Translations under genes and position numbers: made by a program | Notes under the pieces: generated by a model | The model's database searches: none | What the model was told of the DNA's origin: nothing | The model's input: the letters and a program-made list of their open reading frames with translations, nothing else | Shown here: piece after piece, positions 35,834 through 44,764 of the stretch | Layout of the letters: every line of letters begins with the position of its first letter | Numbering within the stretch: position 1 is the stretch's first letter | NCBI GenBank assembly: GCA_034505495.1 | Contig: JAPDQV010000002.1 | Span: 54,587 to 118,586 of the forward strand | DNA: 64,000 bases | From: a candidate division KSB1 bacterium | Lineage (GTDB): Bacteria; Zhuqueibacterota; Zhuqueibacteria; Residuimicrobiales; Krinioviventaceae | Direction: 5' to 3'

Positions 35834-37162
35834 TTGAGAACCCAGTGCAAAACAGCGGTAAAACACATTCCGGTGTTGCTGAGCATTCTCGGTGCAGCGG
35901 CCGTCTTGAGATGCGGGGGACCTTCCGGCGACAATCTGCCGAGTTTTAGGCTTGTACCGGCGGAAAAGATCGTTTTCAACTCGTTCGTCGACTGCAATAT
36001 GGCCGAGGCGTGGATTGGTGACCGCCTGCGCATTTTCCCCGGCAAATACGGCGAGGATCCGCTGTGGGGCGACGCTGATGACTTGAAATATGCGGACGGC
36101 CGCAACGCCGAGGAGGTCTTTCAGAGTCCGCGGGAGGCTTTCAAGTCGCCGCGCATGCCCAAGAATGCGCCGGTCGGCGAACCAGGGTTGCACGGCGCCG
36201 TCTGGTTCGAGACGGTCTATCAGGATCCCCGCGATCCTTCCGGCCGGACTCTTTACGCGCTCTACCACAACGAGAACTATCCCTCGACGCTGCCGTACGA
36301 TCCGGCCACCGGTAAAGGCTATCGCGGCGATAAATGGCCGCAGGGGCTGCAGGGACCCGAAAGTCCGGCGGCGGTGCCGCGCATCGGCATTATGAAATCC
36401 ACAGACGGCGGCGAGAGCTGGGAGGACCGCGGCATTCTGCTGGAAGACCTGGACGAGCGGATGATTCTCAAGCCGCACAACACCTCGAACACCTTTGCCG
36501 GCGGCGTCGGCGATCCCTCGGCCGTGGCGAGCGGCGAATACCTTTACGTTTTTTACGGCGAATACGGCTATCCGGGCGTTTATGATGAAGCGACGTATGA
36601 CCCTCGCATCGAATGGGCGGGCCAGTGCATCAGCGTCGCGCGCATTGCGCTGAGCGACCTCGATGAGCCGGAAGGCAAGGCGCGGCGTTGGGACGGTCAA
36701 GATTTCAGCGTTCCTCACGACGGCATCGGGGTTCCGATCCGCAGCCTGCAGATTCCCATGGAGGAGGGCGGCGGACCGGCATCCTCGCCGAAAGGCGGTT
36801 TCTATTGGGGACCCTCCGTCAGCTGGAATACGTATCTCGACTGCTGGGTGATGCTCATGGCCAAAGTCGAAGGGCCTTCGTGGCAAGGAGACAAGGTGTT
36901 CATCTCCTTCAATAAAAATAAAGATTTTCGTCGGCCTGAGAGCACGCAGGAGTGGAGCAGACCGCAGCTGCTTTTTGAAAAACAGGGTTACATCTTGTGG
37001 TATCCGTCGCTGCAGCCCACAAAGGACAAAGAGGATATCGAAAACCGCTATACCTCGCTGCGCCTCGGCAAAAGAGCCCGATTTTTCTTGAAGCGCATCA
37101 AGCCAAACGACGATTCGTTCGCGTCGGAGCATTTTATTGAATTCAACAAAAGCCCTAAGTAG
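35834..37162 (+). CDS. secreted sialidase-fold-like (BNR/beta-propeller) protein, function unknown
   Basis: 442 residues. The start is a TTG at 35834 supported by GGAG 10 bases upstream; no ATG is near. The hydrophobic leader is IPVLLSILGAAAVLRCGG, with a Cys that is not in a good lipobox. The body is beta-rich, with a BNR-like Asp-box MKSTDGGESWED around residue 195 and repeated blade-like strands (SAVASGEYLYVFYGEYGY; GFYWGPSVSWNTYLDCWVMLMAK). These features fit a five- or six-bladed propeller related to sialidases or GH43-type enzymes. I cannot identify catalytic residues. It stands alone between htpG and the M14 peptidase gene. Confidence 0.55.
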   Translation: MRTQCKTAVKHIPVLLSILGAAAVLRCGGPSGDNLPSFRLVPAEKIVFNSFVDCNMAEAWIGDRLRIFPGKYGEDPLWGDADDLKYADGRNAEEVFQSPREAFKSPRMPKNAPVGEPGLHGAVWFETVYQDPRDPSGRTLYALYHNENYPSTLPYDPATGKGYRGDKWPQGLQGPESPAAVPRIGIMKSTDGGESWEDRGILLEDLDERMILKPHNTSNTFAGGVGDPSAVASGEYLYVFYGEYGYPGVYDEATYDPRIEWAGQCISVARIALSDLDEPEGKARRWDGQDFSVPHDGIGVPIRSLQIPMEEGGGPASSPKGGFYWGPSVSWNTYLDCWVMLMAKVEGPSWQGDKVFISFNKNKDFRRPESTQEWSRPQLLFEKQGYILWYPSLQPTKDKEDIENRYTSLRLGKRARFFLKRIKPNDDSFASEHFIEFNKSPK

Positions 37163-37412
37163 TCGCTGGAGGCGCCCGTGTGCTCTTTTTCACCGGCAAA
37201 GCAAAATACTGCATTGTGAAAACAGAACTCGACCCCGCCCAACGACCGGACGAATAAGCGTCGCCCATCCGTCGACCGGCGCCGCTCGTCCGCGATTTGT
37301 TCAGCCCTGTATTGGGCAAGTCGTCGCCGAAATCTTGCTGTCCGAGTTTGATTATGGACGCCTTTGATGGGCAAGTTTGTTGTTGATCACTTTAAATTGA
37401 GCAGTTTGCAGA

Positions 37413-39155
37413 ATGAAGCCGCAAGAAATTTCGAAACCCCTTGTCTTTTATTCTCTGCTGAGCGCCGCGCTTCTTTTTGCTCAGGAGACCCCGCCGTTCA
37501 AAGCCGTCGGTGCGCCGAGTTCGCCGCGGGTTCCGATTGCCTGGAACCGCTACTACGACTCGCGCGAGATCGGCGATCTATGCCGCAGGCTGGCCGAGGC
37601 TTTTCCCGAGTGCGTCCGGTTCAGCTCCATCGGCAAGTCGGCGCAAGGCCGTGACCTTTATCTGCTGACCGTCACCAGTTTTCGCCACGGCGATGCGTCG
37701 CGCAAACCCGCCCTCTATATCGACGGCAACATCCACTCGAACGAAATCCAGGGCAGCGAAGCGGCGCTTTATACTGCCTGGTTTCTGGCGGAGAGTTTCG
37801 GCCGAATCGATTGGATCACCGATCTGCTGAAGCAAAAGACGTTTTACATTGTGCCGACCATCAATCCCGACGCCCGCGACGAGTTCATGCATCGGCCGAA
37901 CACGCCGCATTCGCCGCGCTCGGGCATGCTGCCGCGCGACGACGACGGCGACGGCGACCTCGACGAGGATCCTCCGGATGACCTCGACGGCGACGGCTTT
38001 ATCGTCATGATGCGCCGACGCAGTCCCGTTGGCCGCTGGAAAGCAGATCCCGATGATCCGCGCCTGATGGTGCGCGTTGCCGACGACGTCAAAGGCGACT
38101 ATGAGCTGCTCGGCTATGAAGGGATCGACAACGACGAGGACGGCCGCCTCAACGAAGACGGTCCGGGTTATTACGATCCGAACCGCAATTGGGGTTGGAA
38201 CTGGCAGCCGATGTTCGTGCAGGAGGGCGCCGATTTTTACCCCTTTTCCATTCCGGAAAACCGCGCCGTCAACGAGTTCGTCAAGGCGCATCCCAACATC
38301 GCCGGCGCGCAAAGCTACCACAACGCCGGCGGCATGATATTGCGCGGCCCCGGTCAGGCCGACGATTCCACCTACCTGGCGGCGGATAACCGCGTGTACG
38401 ACGCTCTGGGCAAGCTCGGCGAGGAGATCCTGCCGGGTTACAAATACATGGTGCTGCATCGCGATCTCTATTCCGTCTACGGCGGTGAACTCGATTGGTT
38501 CTACGGCGCCCGCGGCATCTTTACTTTTACCAACGAGCTGTGGACGTCCTTTGACTACAACCGCCGCGCCAACGGCGCGAAAAGCTGGTTCGGCGCGGAA
38601 AAAGAGATCTATCGCTTCGACGAGCTGCTGCTGTTCGGCGAAGGCATCGTGCCCTGGAAGCCCTTCGACCATCCCCAGTTCGGCCGCATCGAAATCGGCG
38701 GCATCAAAAAATCCTGGACGCGCACCGCGCCTTCGTTCATGCTGGAAGAGATGTGCCACCGCAACATGGCGTTTACCTTGTTTCACGCTTATCATCTGCC
38801 GCAGGTGCGGATCGATTCGGTTGCGGTGAAAAAAATCAGCGACACGCTGTGGCAGATCGATGTGCGGGTGATCAACGATCGACTCATCCCCACGCGCAGC
38901 GCTCACGAAGTCAAACACCAATTTACCAGGCCCGATTGGCTGGAGCTCAAGGGATGTCGCGTGGTTGCCGGCTATCGCGTCGACAATCCCCTGCTGGATT
39001 GGGTGACGGAGCAAAAGCATCGGCCGGAAAGGTTGTGTATTGACGGCGTGCCGGGGTTGGGCAGCGCGCAGGTGCGATGGATCGTCTCCGGCCGTCCGAC
39101 GGGCGAGATTATCTTTGATTCTCTGAAAGGCGGCATCGCCGGCCGTCGCTTTTAA
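37413..39155 (+). CDS. secreted M14-family zinc carboxypeptidase
   Basis: 580 residues with a hydrophobic leader (LVFYSLLSAALLFAQ). The zinc ligands are His108 and Glu111 in DGNIHSNEIQGSE and His303 in SYHNAGGM; Glu375 in FTNELW is the catalytic base. An insert rich in Asp (DDDGDGDLDEDPPDDLDGDG, 177-196 region) resembles calcium-binding loops. A C-terminal beta domain (about 455-580) follows. It removes C-terminal residues from peptides outside the cytoplasm. It is a paralogue of the inactive protein encoded at 32042, sharing the inserts and overall layout. The EamA gene begins 8 bases after its stop, so the two are probably cotranscribed. Confidence 0.9.
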   Translation: MKPQEISKPLVFYSLLSAALLFAQETPPFKAVGAPSSPRVPIAWNRYYDSREIGDLCRRLAEAFPECVRFSSIGKSAQGRDLYLLTVTSFRHGDASRKPALYIDGNIHSNEIQGSEAALYTAWFLAESFGRIDWITDLLKQKTFYIVPTINPDARDEFMHRPNTPHSPRSGMLPRDDDGDGDLDEDPPDDLDGDGFIVMMRRRSPVGRWKADPDDPRLMVRVADDVKGDYELLGYEGIDNDEDGRLNEDGPGYYDPNRNWGWNWQPMFVQEGADFYPFSIPENRAVNEFVKAHPNIAGAQSYHNAGGMILRGPGQADDSTYLAADNRVYDALGKLGEEILPGYKYMVLHRDLYSVYGGELDWFYGARGIFTFTNELWTSFDYNRRANGAKSWFGAEKEIYRFDELLLFGEGIVPWKPFDHPQFGRIEIGGIKKSWTRTAPSFMLEEMCHRNMAFTLFHAYHLPQVRIDSVAVKKISDTLWQIDVRVINDRLIPTRSAHEVKHQFTRPDWLELKGCRVVAGYRVDNPLLDWVTEQKHRPERLCIDGVPGLGSAQVRWIVSGRPTGEIIFDSLKGGIAGRRF

Positions 39156-39163
39156 GGGGTTCG

Positions 39164-40048
39164 ATGCAGTCGCGCACTCTGAAATCCGATCTGATTCTGC
39201 TCCTGGCTGCGCTCATTTGGGGATTTGCCTTTGTCGCCCAGCGTCAGGGGATGCAGTTTGTCGGACCATTCACATACAACGCGATCCGCTTTGCCCTTGG
39301 CGCTCTGGTGCTGCTGCCGCTGTGGTCGCGCCGGGCGCGGCAGGCCGATTTCGTCGTCGAAAAACATCCGCATCTGGTCCGCTTCGGCGGGCTGATCCTC
39401 GGTGTGATTCTTTTTCTCGGCAGCTCGCTGCAGCAGATCGGCATCGTCTATACGACGGCGGGTAAGGCCGGGTTTATCACCGGACTCTATGTCGTGCTGG
39501 TACCGTTCGCCGGCCGCTTTTTGGGACAAAAGACCACCCTCGAGCATGGACTGGCGGTTCTGTCGACCACCGTCGGCCTCTATTTTTTGACGGTCACCGA
39601 GTCGTTTTCCATCGCCAAAGGCGATCTGTACGTGCTGGCAAGTGCCTTCTTTTGGACCGGCCATGTGGCCTTTGTCAGTTGGCTGTCGCCGCGCGCCTCG
39701 GCCATCCGCATCGCCGTGACCCAGTTTCTCGTCTGCGCTTTTCTCAGCGCCGTCGTTGCCTTGACTACCGAAAGCCTCGCGTTGACGGCGCTGCGCGGCG
39801 CCGCGCTGCCCATCCTATACGGCGGCATCATGTCCGTCGGCGTGGCGTTCTCGCTTCAGCTCTACGGCCAACGATTCGCGCCGGCCGTGCATGCGGCGAT
39901 CATCCTCAGCATGGAGACGGTTTTCGCCGCCCTCGGCGGGCGGCTGATCCTCGGCGAACAGCTGTCGCCGCGCAATCTCTTTGGTGCCGGTTTAATGCTG
40001 CTCGGCATGCTGCTGGCGCAGGTCCGCATTTTCAAGCGTAGGGACTGA
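39164..40048 (+). CDS. EamA-family (DMT superfamily) transporter
   Basis: 294 residues and ten membrane helices in two repeats. Landmarks are LLAALIWGFAFVAQRQGM, the PFTYNAIRFALGALVLLPL helix, GSSLQQIGIVYTTAGKAGFITGLYVVLVP, and the closing IILSMETVFAALGGRLILGEQLSPRNLFG, which is the EamA end motif. It resembles YicL/RhaT-type drug/metabolite transporters of the inner membrane. Located 8 bases after the M14 peptidase gene, it might handle amino acids released from peptides; this is only a guess from context. Confidence 0.9.
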   Translation: MQSRTLKSDLILLLAALIWGFAFVAQRQGMQFVGPFTYNAIRFALGALVLLPLWSRRARQADFVVEKHPHLVRFGGLILGVILFLGSSLQQIGIVYTTAGKAGFITGLYVVLVPFAGRFLGQKTTLEHGLAVLSTTVGLYFLTVTESFSIAKGDLYVLASAFFWTGHVAFVSWLSPRASAIRIAVTQFLVCAFLSAVVALTTESLALTALRGAALPILYGGIMSVGVAFSLQLYGQRFAPAVHAAIILSMETVFAALGGRLILGEQLSPRNLFGAGLMLLGMLLAQVRIFKRRD

Positions 40049-40258
40049 GAGGGGCCTAATATATAGCCCGCCTATTGCCGTGTTGAGGGAGAGAATCAAA
40101 GCATGGCGGAAGGAGGTGCGGCTTCGATGCACTGTGCTGATGATCGGCGCCTGCCGTTAAATTCCCCCTTTCGGCCGTCATGCTTTTGCAAACACAAATT
40201 CGAACCGCTCCGGCATCGGCTCGGTCGCCTTTTTAGGCTTGTCCGGCAAATGCGTAAT

Positions 40259-41167
40259 TCATTCCTCCGTAAAATAATCCGAGTCGATTCGCTTTAATTC
40301 GTAAGAAGCCACCGTAGTGACGCCGACGTTGTGGTCGATCATCAGCTGCGCCAACATATCGCCGTCGATGAGCACGATCTTGCTGTCTATACGCGCGACG
40401 TAATCCAGTGCATCTTGCGTAAAAGAGGAGGTGGTGATGAAAATACCTTTGCGGGCGCGCTGACCCTGCAGGGCGCCCGCAAATTTCTGGATCTCAGGGC
40501 GCCCTACCGCGCTCTCCCATCGTTTGGCCTGCACATAGACGATGTCGAGCCCCAAACGGTCCTCTTTGATGATGCCGTCGATGCCGCCGTCTCCGGTTCT
40601 GCCGATGGCCTCGCCGGCGTCCTTGCGCGTGCCGCCGTATCCCATCCTGACCAGCAGATCGATCACCAACCGCTCGAAAAAGGCCGGCGATCGGTCTTTG
40701 ATCAACTGCAAAAGCTCGGAAGCCAGGCCCTGCCGCAGTTTTTGATAGGCCGTTTCGATCATTTCTTCGGGTGTCTGTGTTTCCTCGCCCTGCTTATCTT
40801 GAGGTTCGTTGGACCCGATTCTGCTTGTTTTTATAAATTCGCCGAATTCAGGAAACTGCAGGAGAAAAGCGGTATCGATCTTGGCAGGCTTTTGCCGGAG
40901 AACTTGTTTGCCGCGTTCCGTGATCCGATAATAGCCGCGCCGGGTGGTCTCCAGCAGTCCGGCTTTTTTCAAATAAGTGCGCGCCCAACCGACGCGGTTG
41001 TCAAAGAACGCCTGCTGTCCGCTGGGCAGCAGCCTGCTCCGTTCCTCGTCCGTAAGGCGGAACTCATCGGCGAGCGCCTCGATGGTCTCGCGAAGCGAGT
41101 GTTCCCCGCCGTCACCCGCGAATCTGAGCAAAGGCAGCATGATGGACTGGTAATCCGGAATGGTCAT
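40259..41167 (-). CDS. mrr: Mrr-type type IV restriction endonuclease
   Basis: 302 residues. The N-terminal winged-helix domain (about 1-95: PDYQSIMLPLLRFAGDGGEH to YYRITERGKQVL) recognises DNA. The C-terminal Mrr_cat nuclease domain (about 160-290) has FFERLVIDLLVRMGYGG, then the PD-(D/E)xK-type core DGGIDGII with QAKRW. The catalytic Asp is in DGGIDG and the Gln-x-Lys in VYVQAK. GIFITTSSFTQDALDY follows, as in E. coli Mrr. Mrr cuts methylated DNA and is solitary, with no methyltransferase next to it, as here. GGAGG before the ATG supports the start. It is the only clear phage-defence gene in the window. Confidence 0.95.
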   Translation of the reverse strand: MTIPDYQSIMLPLLRFAGDGGEHSLRETIEALADEFRLTDEERSRLLPSGQQAFFDNRVGWARTYLKKAGLLETTRRGYYRITERGKQVLRQKPAKIDTAFLLQFPEFGEFIKTSRIGSNEPQDKQGEETQTPEEMIETAYQKLRQGLASELLQLIKDRSPAFFERLVIDLLVRMGYGGTRKDAGEAIGRTGDGGIDGIIKEDRLGLDIVYVQAKRWESAVGRPEIQKFAGALQGQRARKGIFITTSSFTQDALDYVARIDSKIVLIDGDMLAQLMIDHNVGVTTVASYELKRIDSDYFTEE

Positions 41168-41266
41168 GTCTGTTCCCTCCTGATCGATTCGATGCCGCTG
41201 TAAATGGAATGCGAATGGCAGCCGGCAGACTCGCCGCTTTGCCCGGCGTTTATTTTCGCCGACTGC

Positions 41267-42865
41267 TCACCACAGCTCATCGTATTTCGTCCATAGAAAA
41301 TCGCCCATCTCCCACGCCTTGTCGATGACCTTGTTGCCCCAGTCGATGCCGTAACGGGTAAGAAATTCCCGCGCTTTTTTCGGATTGGACTGGTGCAGAC
41401 GAAGCGCCTCGCTTTCTACTCTAGTCTGCTCATTCAAAAGCTCATCCTGCCAGGGGTCCCAGACGGCCATGACGTCTTTGCGCATGTCGCCCCAGCGCTG
41501 CGCGGCCAAAGTTCCCAGACGATTGAACGCCCACCAGGCCGAGCTGCGCGAAAATCCCGTGCGCCGGCCGTCGACTTTGTAGGCGGCGGCAACGTCGGTC
41601 ACGCCGCAATAGATCGGCACATAGATCGACGAAGCGACGTTGTCGAGCGCCATCCACACGACGCCGCCGATGGGATCCGGCAGATCGGCCCGCGACTGGG
41701 TGATCGTCGCATACATCGTGTACCACCGCGCGATGGTGCGTTCGCCGCGCCATCCCCAGCCGCCGTTGATGCGAAAAACTTTGTTCATGTCGTACGGCAT
41801 AAAGGGATTGGCGAGCGGCGAAAGCACCGTTCGACCGCTGTCGTCGGTTACGGTGATGTTCTTGATAAAGTTAAAGTCGGTACCCTCGTAATAATCGCGA
41901 AAAATCGTGATCAGCTTTTTCAGCGTCACGGGTTCATCCGGTTTGACGGAAAAGGGAAAGTTTTCCTGATTGGGGTCGAGATCGAGCGACGGCGCCAGCA
42001 GCGACAATACGCGCCATTCGCGCCGCCGGGCGGCCATGGACCGTCGACCTTCGGGATCGTAGGCGTAGCAGAATTCAAAGGGCCCCTCTTCGGGCTTCCA
42101 CCAGCCGCTGTCCAGGGCGGTCTGCGTGAGATTGGCCGACGCCATAAAATAATCGGGGCGGCTCAAGTCAACCTGCCGGATGCGCGAGGCGTTGGCGTTG
42201 ACCGAAACATGGTCGTCCGGCACCCGCTGTGCGGCCCAGATGGCGCCCACCTTGCCGGCGCCAGGCCCGACGATCTCCAAATGCCAGACCTCGCGCGTAT
42301 CGGCGATGGTCAGACATTCGCCTTCGTCATTCCAGCCGTAGCGGGAAAGCAGCTCGTCGGCCATTCGGATGGCCTCGCGGGCGGTCGTGCATCGCTCCAG
42401 CATCAGTCGCACGAGCTGCTGGCAGTCGATCCACCCCGCGTCGGAGCGGAGACTCTCGCGGCCGCCGAATGTCGATTCGCCGATCGCCAACTGCCGCTCG
42501 TTCATGCATGGGTAGGCGGTATTGATGTAGCCGAACGTACGCTCGACCTGCGGGATTTGGCCGGTCGGCAGGTATTGGTAGGAGGGCATGGGCAGCGAAT
42601 CGTTGTTGCTGCGCTTGACCAACGTCAGCATGGCGCCGGGCTTGTGACTTTCAGCCGGGACATGGTCGAATGAAGAGCGCGTGCGATGGCTGTCGCAGGT
42701 GTGAGATGTAGCGACCCAGCCGCCGTCCGAAGCCAGTCGTCCCACGGTTATCGATGTGCAGCCGTCCGGTCTGCCGCCTTCCCAGTCGGCGCGATTGTCC
42801 CGCGCCGCAGTACTCCAGGCAATAACCAAAACTGTGGTAAGCATCAACATGACGCCGCGCAACAT
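41267..42865 (-). CDS. C69-family dipeptidase (Ntn hydrolase)
   Basis: 532 residues. After a hydrophobic leader (LRGVMLMLTTVLVIAWSTA) comes DGCTSITVGRLASDGG, in which Cys36 is the expected N-terminal nucleophile after propeptide removal. TSHTCDSHRTRSSFDHVP, QLAIGESTFGGRESL, SVNANASRIRQVD and MFGD-type late segments match peptidase family C69/U34 (PepD-like). It should be secreted to the periplasm and cleave dipeptides. It is 99 bases from the Mrr gene on the same strand, a link that is probably chance. Together with the M14 peptidase it suggests peptide use. Confidence 0.88.
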   Translation of the reverse strand: MLRGVMLMLTTVLVIAWSTAARDNRADWEGGRPDGCTSITVGRLASDGGWVATSHTCDSHRTRSSFDHVPAESHKPGAMLTLVKRSNNDSLPMPSYQYLPTGQIPQVERTFGYINTAYPCMNERQLAIGESTFGGRESLRSDAGWIDCQQLVRLMLERCTTAREAIRMADELLSRYGWNDEGECLTIADTREVWHLEIVGPGAGKVGAIWAAQRVPDDHVSVNANASRIRQVDLSRPDYFMASANLTQTALDSGWWKPEEGPFEFCYAYDPEGRRSMAARRREWRVLSLLAPSLDLDPNQENFPFSVKPDEPVTLKKLITIFRDYYEGTDFNFIKNITVTDDSGRTVLSPLANPFMPYDMNKVFRINGGWGWRGERTIARWYTMYATITQSRADLPDPIGGVVWMALDNVASSIYVPIYCGVTDVAAAYKVDGRRTGFSRSSAWWAFNRLGTLAAQRWGDMRKDVMAVWDPWQDELLNEQTRVESEALRLHQSNPKKAREFLTRYGIDWGNKVIDKAWEMGDFLWTKYDELW

Positions 42866-43192
42866 AATCGTTCCCTCGCAATTCTGATTTTCGGCTGAAT
42901 GTAGCGCCTTTGTTTTTATTTTACAACAAAATAAACTGCTTTACGAGCTCGGAATGGCCGTTGTTCATTTGTTGCAATCCAAGCAGCGATTTCTTGTCGG
43001 ATAGACGTCAGCGATCTGACGATCTGGAACATGGACGATAGTCACGCCGTCATGATCCGAACTCTGGTTTTGCCGTCTTTTCGAGCACTGAATGAGGGGG
43101 CATACCGTTTTCTTACAGAAAATTGCATTTCACGGCTTTTTTTTCTACATTGAACCAGAGGGTGATGTTCGAAAAGCAATCAGGAGATAATC
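42866..43192. promoter_or_regulatory. intergenic region upstream of the GH29 gene with promoter and inverted repeats
   Basis: 327 bases between divergent genes. A good sigma70-like pair is TTGCAT (43123-43128) and TACATT (43146-43151), spacer 17, about 40 bases before the GH29 ATG. CGTCAG-CGAT-CTGACG (43006-43021) and TTTATTTT-ACAAC-AAAATAAA (42915-42935) are perfect inverted repeats that could be operators or hairpins. Confidence 0.5.
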
Positions 43193-44593
43193 ATGAGGAA
43201 ACTATTGATGGTTTTGGCGCTTTGCGCAGGCGCTGCGTCTATAGGAGCGCAGCCCTATCAGCCGACCTGGGAATCGATCGACAGTCGACCGATTCCGGAA
43301 TGGTTTCAGGATGCAAAATTCGGAATCTTTATCCATTGGGGTGTCTTTTCGGTTCCCGCATGGGGTCCCACGCGCGATGTAGGCATCTATGAAAAGTATG
43401 CGGAATGGTATTGGTACCGGCTCGTTACGCCCACTAGCGAAAGCTACGGGCAATTCAACGATTTTCACAACCGCGTTTACGGCGCCAATTTCAAGTATCA
43501 GGATTTCGCTCCGCTTTTTAAAGCCGAGATGTTCGAACCGGAAGAGTGGGCGCGTATTTTCAAGGGGTCGGGCGCTCAGTACGTCGTGCTGACGTCCAAG
43601 CATCACGAGGGTTTTTGCCTGTGGCCGAGTGCGCAGAGTTGGAATTGGAATGCCGTGGACGTCGGGCCGCACCGCGACTTGGCGGGCGATCTCATCCGTG
43701 CCGTCAAAGCAACCGGCCTAAGGATGGGCTTTTATTATTCGCTTTATGAGTGGTTTAATCCGCTTTACCGCAGCGACGTGCGGGCGTATGTCGAACAACA
43801 CATGATTCCGCAAATCAAAGATTTAGTATCCCGCTATGAGCCGGACATCCTTTGGACCGACGGCGAGTGGGATCATCCCAGCGACGTTTGGCGGGCGACG
43901 GAAATCCTGGCGTGGCTGTACAACGAGTCGCCGGTGCGGGAGCATGTGGTGGTCAATGACCGTTGGGGCAAGGAGACACGCGGCAAACACGGCGGAATCT
44001 ACACCACGGAATACGATCTGGTCCACGACGCCGACGCCAATCAGATGGAAATCGAGCATTATTGGGAAGAGTGCCGCGGCATCGGAACCTCCTTCGGCTT
44101 TAACCGCAACGAATACCTGGAAAACTATTCCAGCTCGGAAGAATTGGTGGAAATTTTGATCAATAAAGTGGCGCGCGGCGGCAATCTGCTGCTCAACATC
44201 GGGCCGACCGCCGACGGCCGCATTCCGGTCATCATGCAGCAGCGGCTGGCGGACATCGGGCGCTGGCTGCGCGTCAACGGCGAGGCCATTTACTGCACGC
44301 GCAAATGGGAAAAAGCGCCCAAGGTGACGCCGCTGACGAAGGTTTACTTTACCAAAAAAGGCGACGATCTGTACGCCATCTGCACGCAATTTCCGACCAA
44401 ACCGATCGAGATCGAAGGAGTGGCGAAAACCACTCAGGTTTCCTTGCTCGGTTGGCCGGGAATCGTCAAGACGAGTTGGAAAAAAGGCATTCTGCGCATC
44501 GAGCCGCCCGCCGTTACGCCGGCCGACAATCCCTGCGAATATGCCTGGACTTTCAAGCTTGCCGGGGCGCTAAAGCCGGAGATCGGCAAATAA
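43193..44593 (+). CDS. GH29 alpha-L-fucosidase
   Basis: 466 residues, with signal peptide (KLLMVLALCAGAASIGAQ). The GH29 barrel starts PIPEWFQDAKFGIFIHWGVFSVPAW and includes AQYVVLTSKHHEGFCLW. The nucleophile is Asp223 in ILWTDGEW. GGNLLLNIGPTADGRIP near 325 is the late family signature. A small C-terminal beta domain follows. It releases alpha-linked L-fucose from glycans in the periplasm or outside. AGGAG lies 8 bases before the ATG. It is convergent with the TonB receptor gene and belongs with the nearby GH28-like and GH42 genes as a polysaccharide cluster. Confidence 0.95.
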   Translation: MRKLLMVLALCAGAASIGAQPYQPTWESIDSRPIPEWFQDAKFGIFIHWGVFSVPAWGPTRDVGIYEKYAEWYWYRLVTPTSESYGQFNDFHNRVYGANFKYQDFAPLFKAEMFEPEEWARIFKGSGAQYVVLTSKHHEGFCLWPSAQSWNWNAVDVGPHRDLAGDLIRAVKATGLRMGFYYSLYEWFNPLYRSDVRAYVEQHMIPQIKDLVSRYEPDILWTDGEWDHPSDVWRATEILAWLYNESPVREHVVVNDRWGKETRGKHGGIYTTEYDLVHDADANQMEIEHYWEECRGIGTSFGFNRNEYLENYSSSEELVEILINKVARGGNLLLNIGPTADGRIPVIMQQRLADIGRWLRVNGEAIYCTRKWEKAPKVTPLTKVYFTKKGDDLYAICTQFPTKPIEIEGVAKTTQVSLLGWPGIVKTSWKKGILRIEPPAVTPADNPCEYAWTFKLAGALKPEIGK

Positions 44594-44626
44594 ATCTTTC
44601 CGTCGACCCGCGCGGCAAAAACAGTT

Positions 44627-44672
44627 ACGGCGCTGTCGAAGCAAAGGTTATAACGACGGCGCCGTTTTTTTT
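44627..44672. terminator. intrinsic terminator between the GH29 and TonB receptor genes
   Basis: ACGGCGCTGTCG (44627-44638) pairs with CGACGGCGCCGT (44654-44665) through 12 positions, one of them G-T, followed by eight T residues. It ends the GH29 transcript. Confidence 0.8.
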
Positions 44673-44764
44673 CATCAACCTGAAATTCTTTAGGGGAAGA
44701 GCGGCTTTTCCAAATAATCCGCCGTCAACAATCGTACCATGCCGAGTTTAGGACAAAAACGCCG

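Noticed and set aside
37578..39020. Minus-strand open frame of 480 codons
   Set aside because: Antisense to the M14 peptidase gene, which has every catalytic residue.
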